Shown here piece by piece: positions 49,230 through 58,200 of a stretch of DNA of 62,072 nt (positions within the stretch are counted from its first letter, which is position 1; each line of letters starts with the position of its first letter). The stretch is from the NCBI RefSeq assembly GCF_020164455.1, contig NZ_JAIQWW010000026.1, positions 1 through 62,072 of the forward strand, given 5' to 3'. The stretch comes from Phyllobacterium chamaecytisi (GTDB lineage Bacteria; Pseudomonadota; Alphaproteobacteria; Rhizobiales; Rhizobiaceae). Position numbers and translations under genes: made by a program. A model generated the notes under the pieces. That model searched no databases and was not told the DNA's origin. It was given only the letters and a program-made list of their open reading frames with translations.

Positions 49230-49850
49230 TTATGAAGTCCAGCTGCGAAGACCGATCCACGTCCTCCGGTCGAGCATGTAACGTTCGACAGGAACATTCC
49301 CGGCAGTGATCGAATTCATCATACCGGTGTTGGTATATTGGAAACCGCTTTTATAGATCACCCGGCGTGAGGCATTGTTGGACACGCGGCAAGAAGCATA
49401 GAGTTTTTCGACTTGTGTTGCTCTGAACACCAGATCGACGAGCGCATGGGCGGCTTCCGTTGCATAACCCTTGCCCCAGTAGGATTCGCCCAGCCAGTAG
49501 CCGATCTCCAACTCTTCCTTGCGGCAAGCCGCATGCTCATCCTTGCTGCGACGATAATTGATACCACAGCAACCAATGAACGTGCCCGATTGCGCCAATG
49601 TAATGGCGTAGACGCATTTGCCGATCTCGCCCGCATTGGCGCGGCGCACGAAATCCACCGCATGTTCCTTCGTATAGGGGTGCGGCATGCGGGAAAGCAT
49701 TTCCGCCACGTGAAGGTTATCGGCGAGACGGGCAATTGCATCCACATCCTCGTTACGCGGCGCTCGCAGAACGAGACGTTCCGTAACGAGAACGGGACAG
49801 TCTATCAGATCCAACCGTTCTTCATCGTCTTCCAGTATTTCAGCAACCAT
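49230..49850 (-). CDS. GNAT family N-acetyltransferase (RimJ/RimL type)
   Basis: The 206-residue protein has the GNAT fold: VTERLVLRAPRNEDVDAIARLADN at the N-terminal side and the acetyl-CoA loop GYWLGESYWGKGYATEAAHALVDLVF. It resembles RimJ/RimL-type acetyltransferases that modify protein N-termini, but the target is unknown. The ATG at 49850 has CTGGAGG upstream; the extra 25 codons in the frame fall on a terminator hairpin. It is conserved between rpmA and obgE in this group. Confidence 0.88.
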   Translation of the reverse strand: MVAEILEDDEERLDLIDCPVLVTERLVLRAPRNEDVDAIARLADNLHVAEMLSRMPHPYTKEHAVDFVRRANAGEIGKCVYAITLAQSGTFIGCCGINYRRSKDEHAACRKEELEIGYWLGESYWGKGYATEAAHALVDLVFRATQVEKLYASCRVSNNASRRVIYKSGFQYTNTGMMNSITAGNVPVERYMLDRRTWIGLRSWTS

Positions 49851-49868
49851 TTGTCTATCCTCCAGACA

Positions 49869-49907
49869 CGAAAGGGGAGATGGGTGGTTATCCCATCTCC
49901 CCTTTGA
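49869..49907 (-). terminator. hairpin terminator after rpmA
   Basis: A 14-base stem AAAGGGGAGATGGG / CCCATCTCCCCTTT surrounds a 7-base loop after the rpmA stop. The T-tract on the minus strand is short, so termination may be partial and allow some read-through to the GNAT gene. Confidence 0.75.
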
Positions 49908-49967
49908 TCTTTTGGCGGTTGCCATACACCGGGTCCGATGGGACGCCGGTGCTTCAAGCAGGACCGG

Positions 49968-50240
49968 CTATTCTGCTGCTTCGGCGATCGGGTTGACGAT
50001 CGACACGTAGCTACGGCCGTTGGCTTTGGTGCGGAAGGAAACGGTGCCTGCTTCAAGTGCAAACAGGGTATGGTCCTTACCAAGGCCAACATTGACACCG
50101 GGGTGCCATTTGGTGCCGCGTTGACGAACGAGGATGTTGCCGGCAAGAACCTTCTCGCCACCAAACTTCTTCACGCCAAGGCGCTTCGATTCTGAATCAC
50201 GACCGTTGCGTGACGAACCACCAGCTTTTTTATGTGCCAT
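49968..50240 (-). CDS. rpmA: 50S ribosomal protein L27
   Basis: The 90-residue protein starts [20 protein letters not shown], the conserved N-tail that reaches the peptidyl transferase centre. The Firmicute-type cleaved extension is absent. It lies 24 bases after rplU, the usual pair. Confidence 0.97.
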   Translation of the reverse strand: MAHKKAGGSSRNGRDSESKRLGVKKFGGEKVLAGNILVRQRGTKWHPGVNVGLGKDHTLFALEAGTVSFRTKANGRSYVSIVNPIAEAAE

Positions 50241-50264
50241 CGGATTGCTCCTCTAAATCTCTTT

Positions 50265-50744
50265 TTATTCGCCCTTAGCGGGCTTCTCAGCCTTGGCAGC
50301 AGCCTTCTTCGGCGCAGCTTTGGCCTTTGGGGCGGCTTTCGTCTCGATTGCGTCCGCAGCAGCAGCTTCAGCCTTCGGAGCAGCTTCCTTCTTCGCCGGC
50401 TTTTCAGCGGCTTTCTTGGAAGGCTTCGCGCCATCGGTCAGGATTTCCGAGATACGGATCGTCGTCAACTCCTGACGATGACCGCGCGTACGCTTGGAAT
50501 TCTGGCGACGACGCTTCTTGAAGGCGATGACCTTGCGTGCACGGCCCTGCTCTACGACTTCGGCTGTCACCAGCGCACCACCGACAACAGGAGCACCGAT
50601 CGTTGCGTCGGCTCCGACGCCAACCATCAGAACTTCAGCAAATTCAACGATATCACCGGCGTCGCCGGCAACTTTCTCGACCTTCAACAGGTCATTGGCG
50701 GCAACGCGATACTGCTTACCACCGGTCTTGATGACTGCGAACAT
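50265..50744 (-). CDS. rplU: 50S ribosomal protein L21 with Ala/Lys-rich C-terminal extension
   Basis: Residues 1-103 are a normal L21 ([24 protein letters not shown] ... [24 protein letters not shown]). About 55 extra residues follow, almost entirely Ala, Lys, Pro and Glu ([20 protein letters not shown] and similar), probably disordered. Such tails are common on alphaproteobacterial L21. It heads the rplU-rpmA pair and its leader carries two competing hairpins at 50776-50798. Confidence 0.96.
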   Translation of the reverse strand: MFAVIKTGGKQYRVAANDLLKVEKVAGDAGDIVEFAEVLMVGVGADATIGAPVVGGALVTAEVVEQGRARKVIAFKKRRRQNSKRTRGHRQELTTIRISEILTDGAKPSKKAAEKPAKKEAAPKAEAAAADAIETKAAPKAKAAPKKAAAKAEKPAKGE

Positions 50745-51086
50745 TTTTTCCCTTTCGGAGTCCGGTTCGGTTTAATGCCGTTTTACGGCAATAACCGTCT
50801 TTTTGTCAGTCGTGACAGATTGATCGAAAGGCACTCTTACGCATAAGAATAAAGGCACCCGAATTCAAAAACAAACGGCGCGGAGAATCCCCCACGCCAG
50901 TTGACGGGCGCTTATAGGATCAGGTTCGCCGCTGAGTCAAGAAATTTAACGCAAATTACTCTTGTATCTGGAAGCTTTGCCCGCTATCTAGCCGGTCGCA
51001 CGCTCAAGCCGAGCCCTTCGGGCATCGCGGCATCAGCCGGGTTTCACATCCGGCAAATGGATCGGGGGATATCAATCCCCCTACGC
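50745..51086. other. intergenic region between rplU and tRNA-Ser
   Basis: This 342-base stretch has no supportable gene. It must contain the rplU promoter and leader (minus strand) and the tRNA promoter (plus strand). TGCCG-TTTTA-CGGCA (50776-50790) and ACGG-CAATAA-CCGT (50785-50798) overlap and cannot form together. Confidence 0.45.
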
Positions 51087-51176
51087 GGAGAGGTGGCTGA
51101 GTGGTTGAAAGCACCGCACTCGAAATGCGGCATGGGGGCAACTCCATCGGGGGTTCAAATCCCTCCCTCTCCGCCA
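51087..51176 (+). tRNA. tRNA-Ser (anticodon CGA)
   Basis: The 90-base gene has acceptor strands GGAGAGG / CCTCTCC, discriminator G and encoded CCA. The anticodon stem CCGCA / TGCGG closes the loop CTCGAAA with anticodon CGA at 51121-51123, reading UCG. A long variable arm (about GCATGGGGGCAACTCCATC) is the mark of a serine tRNA, and the T arm carries GGTTCAAAT. Confidence 0.97.
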
Positions 51177-51229
51177 TAACTTCCCACGAATTCGCTGTCC
51201 GCTCACCGATTTCAGTGTAGAATACTCTC

Positions 51230-52639
51230 ATGAGTGAAGCCAAGCCTCTGTTTGCAATGCTCCGTCAATCGGCCCGGCCCCGCGTTGTCGATGCCCTGGA
51301 ACGGCTCGTTCGCGAAGCGCCGGATCGCAAGCTGAGCCGTATCAATGCGCTGGCTTTTGCTGCCAGCGAACAACTTGATGAAGAGCAGACGATCAGCGCC
51401 TTCCTGCAGGCATCACGTCTCGGCCTGTTCGAAATGTCGTGGAATGTTCTTTGCCCTGGCTGCGGTGGCGTTCTGGATGCTAATACCTCGCTCAAGACCG
51501 TGCAAAGCGATGAATACACCTGCGCGCTCTGTGCTGCCGGCTACGAGCCGACGCTCGACGAAATGGTAGAAGTCACCTTCACCGTGACACCGCGTGTGCG
51601 CCATATCGAGGCTCACAATCCTCACCAACTGCCAGCCGTGGAATATTTCCGTCAGGTTTATTGGGGTTCGGGAGTCGATTTGCCGGACAACGATTTTGAG
51701 GAAAAAGTTGACGAGTTCATTGTTGAGTCGCTTGAACTACCCGCCGGAGAAAAAGCGGTCATATCGCTGCATTTGCCACCATCCTTTATTATCGTCTTTG
51801 AACCAGTCACCCACGCAGCTCAATTTTTGGACGTGACGGGGGAGCCGACCAAAGAGCGGCAGACCATATCGCTGGTATTTGACCGCGTGCACCGTCACAG
51901 CGAAACCATCACCTTGCGACCGGGCCCCTTACGGATATCAGTCGAGAATCATACGGACGTTCGCACGCTTCCGTCGGTTTGCCTGGCCAATGATGCTCTT
52001 CACACAATGCTCGGCAAGCGCCGCCCGTTCCTTACCGCCAAGTCCCTACTCTCCAATCAGACATTCCGCGATATTTATCGCACCGATACTATCGACGTCG
52101 ACCAGAAGCTGCGGATTACCAGTCTCACGTTTCTTTTCACAGATCTCCGCGGTTCGACCGAGCTTTACGAGAGGGTGGGCGATTTGGCTGCGTTCGATCT
52201 TGTGAAGGCCCATTTCGGCGTACTCAACGAGATTGTCGGCGCAGAGGCAGGTGCTGTCGTCAAGACGATCGGCGACGCGGTAATGGCGACTTTTCCAACA
52301 CCCGACCGGGCATTGGTGGCGGCGATGCGGATGCGTGATGCCATGCTGCGACTCAACAAGGAACGTGGCAGCGAAGACCTGCTCCTGAAGATCGGCATTC
52401 ACGAAGGGCCGTGCATAGCCGTCAGCCTTAACGAGCGCCAGGATTATTTCGGACAAACTGTCAACATTGCCTCGCGGGTCCAGCACCTTGCAACGTCGCG
52501 TGAGATATTCGCTACCGGTTCGGTTCTCAATGATCCGCGTGTTTCCCATGTTCTTACGGATCATGGTCTAAAGCCGATGTCGCAAACCGTTACGCTTCGT
52601 GGCATCACGGATCAGATCAGTATCTTTACAATTCCCTGA
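51230..52639 (+). CDS. class III adenylate/guanylate cyclase with N-terminal zinc ribbon (DUF5939-like)
   Basis: The 469-residue soluble protein has a zinc-ribbon pattern near the N-terminus (Cys75-X2-Cys78 and Cys98-X2-Cys101), a middle sensory region of the DUF5939 type, and a C-terminal cyclase domain (about 290-469). The metal-binding aspartates are in FTDLRGST and GDAVMATF, and FGQTVNIASRVQHLA is the late catalytic helix. It should make cAMP from ATP; guanylate activity cannot be excluded. No membrane segment is visible, so it is probably cytoplasmic. It stands alone 53 bases after the tRNA gene. Confidence 0.9.
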   Translation: MSEAKPLFAMLRQSARPRVVDALERLVREAPDRKLSRINALAFAASEQLDEEQTISAFLQASRLGLFEMSWNVLCPGCGGVLDANTSLKTVQSDEYTCALCAAGYEPTLDEMVEVTFTVTPRVRHIEAHNPHQLPAVEYFRQVYWGSGVDLPDNDFEEKVDEFIVESLELPAGEKAVISLHLPPSFIIVFEPVTHAAQFLDVTGEPTKERQTISLVFDRVHRHSETITLRPGPLRISVENHTDVRTLPSVCLANDALHTMLGKRRPFLTAKSLLSNQTFRDIYRTDTIDVDQKLRITSLTFLFTDLRGSTELYERVGDLAAFDLVKAHFGVLNEIVGAEAGAVVKTIGDAVMATFPTPDRALVAAMRMRDAMLRLNKERGSEDLLLKIGIHEGPCIAVSLNERQDYFGQTVNIASRVQHLATSREIFATGSVLNDPRVSHVLTDHGLKPMSQTVTLRGITDQISIFTIP

Positions 52640-52825
52640 ACCGAATACTCATATTGGCATGGCGCCAGGTTGCCGAGGTCAAAGACATAGGCCGACCCAC
52701 CACCTCCTTATTTCAATGCTTTCAGGCCATCGATTTTGGTTAGTCCCAATTGTTTAAGGACAGAACGGCCAAATAAGTGCCTAATACAGCCACAAAAGCC
52801 GCAAAGGCAAAGTGAGGGCATAATC

Positions 52826-53494
52826 ATGGGTTCAATATCGATCGCGTTGGTCGACGACCATCCGCTTTTGCTGGCTGGCGTGGTCAACCTCTTTGAAGTA
52901 AATGACGATTTTACGGTTGTCGCCAAGGGCGCAACTGCTGACGATGCTCTTCAAATAAACAAAAAGCTGCGTCCGGACGTTATGGTCCTCGACCTGTTCA
53001 TGCCCGGCAACGTCTTTGATGTAATTACCGAGATCGTCACAAAATCGGGCGGCACAAAAGTGGTGGCTTTTACCGCCATGACTGCAAGCGATTATGCAGT
53101 GCGCGCCCTTAACGCTGGTGCCAGTGGTTATATCTTGAAGGGCAGCAGCGCCGAAGAACTCATCCAAGGCGTAAGGGCGGCCCATAACGGCGAAACCTAC
53201 ATCACTCCAAGTTTTGCCTGCAAGGTCGTCGAGGCCTTGAGAATTGCGTCCTTGCGACGGATGTCTGCCGGTCCCATCAAATTGAGCATACGTGAGGAGC
53301 AGATCGTTCGCCTGTTGCTGCGAGGGTTTACCAATCGCGAAATTGCCGTTGGGCTGGGCATCGGAGAGAAGACTGTCAAAAATTACATGACAATTCTGAT
53401 GCAGAAATTGCATGCCCGAAACCGGCTCGAAGTTCTCATTGCCGCCCAGAAGCTCGAGGTCGGCGGTCAACGAGAGCCAATGTCGCGCCACTAA
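52826..53494 (+). CDS. NarL/LuxR family response regulator
   Basis: The 222-residue protein has a receiver domain (residues 4-120) with acidic DD at 10-11, phospho-acceptor Asp56 (VMVLDLFMPG), Thr in FTAMTAS and Lys in YILKGSS, then a LuxR-type helix-turn-helix (LSIREEQIVRLLLRGFTNREIAVGLGIGEKTVKNYM). The ATG at 52826 follows GTGAGGG; thirty upstream codons lack support. It is convergent with a histidine kinase gene, 6 bases between stops, so the two form a two-component pair. Confidence 0.93.
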   Translation: MGSISIALVDDHPLLLAGVVNLFEVNDDFTVVAKGATADDALQINKKLRPDVMVLDLFMPGNVFDVITEIVTKSGGTKVVAFTAMTASDYAVRALNAGASGYILKGSSAEELIQGVRAAHNGETYITPSFACKVVEALRIASLRRMSAGPIKLSIREEQIVRLLLRGFTNREIAVGLGIGEKTVKNYMTILMQKLHARNRLEVLIAAQKLEVGGQREPMSRH

Positions 53495-53500
53495 ACCGTC

Positions 53501-54961
53501 TTAAGCCGAGTTGCTTTCCAGGGAGACCGATACGATCAATTGCGTATCATTACCGCTGCGCTGCTGGAACTGCACCGAACCGCCGAAGGCTTCCACACGA
53601 TTACGGATGCCTTGAAGTCCCAAGGGCCTTGTGCGCACCGAAGCTCCTTCCGCCCGCACCAATCCCGGCCCCGCATCGCTGACGACAACAGTAATGGTTT
53701 TTTCGTCCGCCGAAGCCGTGACTTTTTGGCCCAATCCGGAAGCGTGCTGGAACGCATTGTTGAGCCCTTCTTGAACAACACGGTAAAGGCAAATTTTCAA
53801 TGGATAGGCAACGTTCTCTGGCAGGCCAACGTAACTCGCGCTGACAACTGAACCGGTCGCATACTCGTGACGTTCCACAGCAACACGAAGCGCCGCTTCG
53901 AGCGACATGTTCTCGATCTCTGGCAGAACGAGTCCTGTCGAGAGTTCGCGCAGCTCCGTAAGCACTTGGCTTGCTAGCCGCGAGGGATGAAGTTCCTGAG
54001 GCGCGTTTTTCGGCAGATCTGACCCCATCGCCGGGCCGGAAGAGCCGCCTCCAAGCCTGAGGATCAAAAGACTGAGCAGCTGAACCGGTCCGTCGTGCAG
54101 GTCAGAGCCAATGCGGTTGAGCAGCGTCTCATTGGATTTGGTAGCGTCCATACGGGCGTGGTCGGCAGCCTTTCGGAGTTTTTTGTTCTGTTCAGCCAAT
54201 GCCTGCGCATTGGCCAACTGGGACTTCAGCGTCACTCGCTGGCTTTCGATGACACTGCTCGCGCGCCTGACGATGAGAAAAAGCAGACCCATGATTGCCA
54301 AGGTAGTTGCGCCGACAATAGCCCAAGTGTGGCGCTGAGCCCGGTTGCGCTGGATAATAAACTCTTCAGCTTCTTCATAGAGTTCCCCCACCGCAATCAC
54401 CTCGCGTGAGCCCGTGCGATAAATGGGAGCGTAGATCTCGATCAACGAGCGATCATCATTGTGCTCTATGTCTCCCGCATCATTGTGTCCAACTTCGAGT
54501 TGCGAGACGACTGTCCCGGAAAACGCCTTGTCGATGTCGGCCGATGGAAGCCGCTTTCCCATAAGCGATTTGTCTGTGCTGTAGATAATGGTGCCGTCCT
54601 GACGCCAGATCCTGAAACCTTCGACACGCTTGGCCAGCTCCGTCCCGATCAGCAAGTCATCGAGTTCCTTTTGACGATCTACGGCTACATATAATCCATC
54701 GGGGGCCTCTTCCACGTGGCGAGCCAGAAAGCCTTCTACGTAGAGGGCGCCGGCTTCTGCCCGGCTTCGAAGCTGATTGGCGGCGATCTGCGAGCTTAGC
54801 CATTCGCCCAGTACCGCCATTGATCCACAGACGATGAGCGCCGCCACAATAAGGAATTGTGCCGTCAAACCCAGGCTGTGCCAATATCGGACCAGAGTGT
54901 TGGACTTCGAAGGAATACCTTCATCCTTAGGGCCATAGGTCACATTTTGGCTCGGGCCCAA
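53501..54961 (-). CDS. sensor histidine kinase (HisKA_3 type)
   Basis: The 486-residue inner-membrane kinase has transmembrane segments near 32-52 and 213-232 around a periplasmic sensor domain of about 160 residues, a coiled coil (235-280), the HisKA_3 dimerisation helix with His289 (SDLHDGPVQLL), and the ATPase domain (LNNAFQHASGLG, DAGPGL, LGLQGIRNRVEAFGG). It pairs with the adjacent NarL-type regulator. The best start is a TTG at 54961 with AAAGGTGGG upstream. It is divergent from the giant peroxidase gene. The signal is unknown. Confidence 0.92.
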   Translation of the reverse strand: MGPSQNVTYGPKDEGIPSKSNTLVRYWHSLGLTAQFLIVAALIVCGSMAVLGEWLSSQIAANQLRSRAEAGALYVEGFLARHVEEAPDGLYVAVDRQKELDDLLIGTELAKRVEGFRIWRQDGTIIYSTDKSLMGKRLPSADIDKAFSGTVVSQLEVGHNDAGDIEHNDDRSLIEIYAPIYRTGSREVIAVGELYEEAEEFIIQRNRAQRHTWAIVGATTLAIMGLLFLIVRRASSVIESQRVTLKSQLANAQALAEQNKKLRKAADHARMDATKSNETLLNRIGSDLHDGPVQLLSLLILRLGGGSSGPAMGSDLPKNAPQELHPSRLASQVLTELRELSTGLVLPEIENMSLEAALRVAVERHEYATGSVVSASYVGLPENVAYPLKICLYRVVQEGLNNAFQHASGLGQKVTASADEKTITVVVSDAGPGLVRAEGASVRTRPLGLQGIRNRVEAFGGSVQFQQRSGNDTQLIVSVSLESNSA

Positions 54962-55082
54962 AGTCCCACCTTTCCGCCGACGAAAGTCTGTGTATTTGAC
55001 TGGACCTTCCGAACTATCAAGTTCGCCTCCCCCCTTACATTATCCGACCATCGAAACTCGTGTCGAAGTTATTTTGAACCAG

Positions 55083-55159
55083 TTTGTCCCTTTGTTCCGG
55101 GAGCGGTCAAGAGAAACCAAGTTACGGGACAAAGTAAATTGCGTCTGAAACCACAGACG
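55083..55159. promoter_or_regulatory. inverted repeats in the peroxidase/kinase intergenic region
   Basis: TTTGTCCC at 55083-55090 is matched by GGGACAAA at 55126-55133, a perfect 8-base dyad with 35 bases between arms. Just downstream, CGTCTG-AAACCA-CAGACG (55142-55159) forms a perfect 6-base hairpin in the leader of the peroxidase gene. The first may be a regulator site, the second an mRNA structure; both roles are inferred. The rest of the 256-base gap holds nothing I can name. Confidence 0.5.
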
Positions 55160-55217
55160 TAACCTGAATCAATTGCCGCAGACGGCGATTCTCGTGTGGG
55201 TCCAAAGGGAGAGTAAA

Positions 55218-58200
55218 ATGGTAACCTATATTCGTTCTGATCTCGATTTCATCCTGACGCAAATCAAGATCGCGGAGGCGCACGCCGCCGGGCAGCCCTT
55301 GTTCGGGCCGGATACGGGCTCGGGTCCCGGGCTCATCCCTACCTATAATCTGGCCTGGGGCCTGCGGACCGTTGACGGCAGCTACAACCATCTCTTGCCC
55401 GGTCAAGAACAGTGGGGCGCCGCCGACCAGGAGTTCCTCGAGCTGCTCGCTCCGCAATACCGGACCGTTATGGTCGATCCTGATGGCGCGGGACCATCTG
55501 GACCTATTCCGATCACCTACACCCCCGGCAACGACGTGGATGGTCCGGGAACATTTGCCGATCCGGGCGACGTCATCGATCCTGAAGTTCGTACGATCTC
55601 CAATCTGATAGTCGACCAGACGCTCGGCAATCCTGCGGCGATCCTGACGGCGCTGCAGCGCGCCGGCGTCGAAGACCCGGGCATGCTGATCACCGCTTCG
55701 ATCTCGGCTGCCTATTCTCCCCTCCAAGACGAATTCAGGGCCGTGGCCGATGCCCAGCGCGTTGAGGCAGCAGCCGCAGCCGCAGCAGCGGCCAGCCCAG
55801 GCAATGCTGCACTTCAGACAGCGGCCGCCAACGCTGCGCTGGCCCTCACCGCAGCACAGGGCGTTCTCGATGCCGCAGCCGGCGTCCCCGGCGGGCTTTA
55901 TGCGTTACTCGCAGCCAATGGCATCGAACTGGACGGCGCCAACGTCCACCTTCCCAATATTGCGCCGGACGAGGGTCTGTCGGCTCCGTTCAACTCCTGG
56001 TTCACACTGTTCGGCCAGTTCTTCGATCACGGCCTCGACCTCGTCAACAAAGGCGGCAACGGCGCCGTGATGATCCCGCTGCAGCCGGATGATCCGCTCT
56101 ACAGCACCGCGCCTGGCGCCCTGAACTTCATGGTTCTGACGCGCGCCACGACTTCACCCGGCGCCGATGGCTTCCTGGGTGACAATCCCCTGACTGTCGG
56201 CGTGGACGAAAGTCTGGACGACGGCCGTCCCGTCAATACCACCACCTCCTATGTCGACCAGAACCAGACCTATACGTCGCATTCCTCGCATCAGGTATTC
56301 ATACGGCAGTACGAGCTCGACGGCGATGGCCGGCCGGCGGCGACGGGCAAGTTGATCGAGGGCGGCAATGGCGGCATGGCCACTTGGGCCGAACTCAAGG
56401 TCCAGGCCCGGGACATGCTCGGCATCCTGCTGACCGACGACGACGTGGGTAAGGTTCCGCTGCTCAGGACCGATCAATACGGCAACTTCATTCCCGATCC
56501 GACAACGGGCTTCGCCCAGGTGATCACCGGTATCGGCCTCGACGGAATTCCGAATACCGCGGATGACGTCGTGATCTCAGGTACGCCGGCCGCTCCGGTT
56601 AGCCTAGCAACCGCCATCCGCACGAACCACGCCTTCCTCGCCGACATTGCGCATAATGCCGTTCCTGGCGGCGTTGCCGATGGCGACATCACGATCGGGC
56701 TGGACAATCCGGGCAACGCGCCCGGCGTCTATGACAACGAACTGCTCGATGCGCATTTCATCGCCGGCGACGGCCGCGTCAACGAGAACATCGGCCTGAC
56801 CGCCGTCCACCATGTCTTCCATGCCGAACACAACCGGCTCGTAGAGCACACCAAGGAAGTCACCCTTGCCGACGCCCAGGCGATTCTTGATGGCGGCGGG
56901 TCGGAAGCCGAGGCCGTAGCCTTCCTGAATGAATGGCTCATCGATGATGTGACCACGGTTCCCGCCACAGCAGATGGCCTCATCTGGGATGGCGAACGCC
57001 TGTTCCAAGCTGCCAAGTTTGGCACCGAGATGCAGTACCAGCATCTCGTGTTCGAAGAATTCGCCCGTAAGATCCAGCCCAATATCAACGTCTTCCTGGT
57101 CCCGGACGGCTTCGACACCACGCTGAATCCATCGATCGTGGCCGAGTTCGCCCATGTGGTCTACCGCTTCGGCCACTCGATGCTGACCGAGTCGATCGAT
57201 AAGTTCGACCCGACGTTCACGCCCGATCACATCAGCCTGATCCAGGGCTTCCTCAATCCGACGGCGTTCGACGGCGTCAATCATGCGGTCACCGACGACA
57301 TTGCCGCCGGAGCGATCATCCGCGGCATGACGCGCCAGGTCGGCAACCAGATCGACGAGTTCGTCACCAGCGCGTTGCGCAACAACCTGCTCGGCCTGCC
57401 GCTCGACCTCGCGACCATCAACCTGGCGCGCGGCCGTGATACCGGCGTACCGTCGCTGAATACCGCGCGCGCCGAATTCTATGAGGCAAGCAACCAGAAC
57501 GTCCTGCTCAAGCCCTATGAGAGCTGGGTCGATTTCGCCGGCCATCTCAAGAACGAAGCTTCGATCATCAACTTCATCGCCTCCTACGGCACACATGCGT
57601 TGATTACGGGCGCCGACACGCTCCAGGAGAAGCGCGACGCGGCGCTGACCATCATCACCGGCGTATCAGTCGGTGGCATGTTGGTTCCCGCCGATGCGCT
57701 CGACTTCCTCAACGCCACGGGCGCCTATGCGGGCGGCTCGCTCGGTGGCCTCAACAATGTCGATCTCTGGATCGGCGGCCTGGCCGAAGAGACCATGCCG
57801 TTCGGCGGCATGCTCGGCTCGACCTTCAACTTCGTCTTCGAAGTGCAGATGGAGAACCTGCAGAGCGGCGACCGCTTCTACTACCTGCAACGGCTCGACG
57901 GTCTGCATTTGTTCGGTGAGATGGAGAACAACTCCTTCGCCGCCATGATCATGCGCAATACCGACGCGACGCATCTGCCTTCGGACGTGTTCTCGACGCC
58001 GGGCCTCATCCTCGAGGTTGACCGAACCAAGCAATACAATCCTGACCTTGGCGAGGACGCAGGTCTAGACGGCATATTGCAGGACGACCCCGGCACGGCG
58101 GTCGATGAAAGCGCCGACAATCGTGGTCTCGACCCCGTCGGCAGTGGCATCCTCACGCAGCTCGTCATTCGCAACAATCCGGGCACGGTCGGGCCTGACA

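Noticed and set aside
51087..51176. tRNA-Ser as an integration site for a genomic island
   Set aside because: No integrase, no second copy of the tRNA 3' end and no direct repeat was seen within the window; an island end beyond the window cannot be tested.
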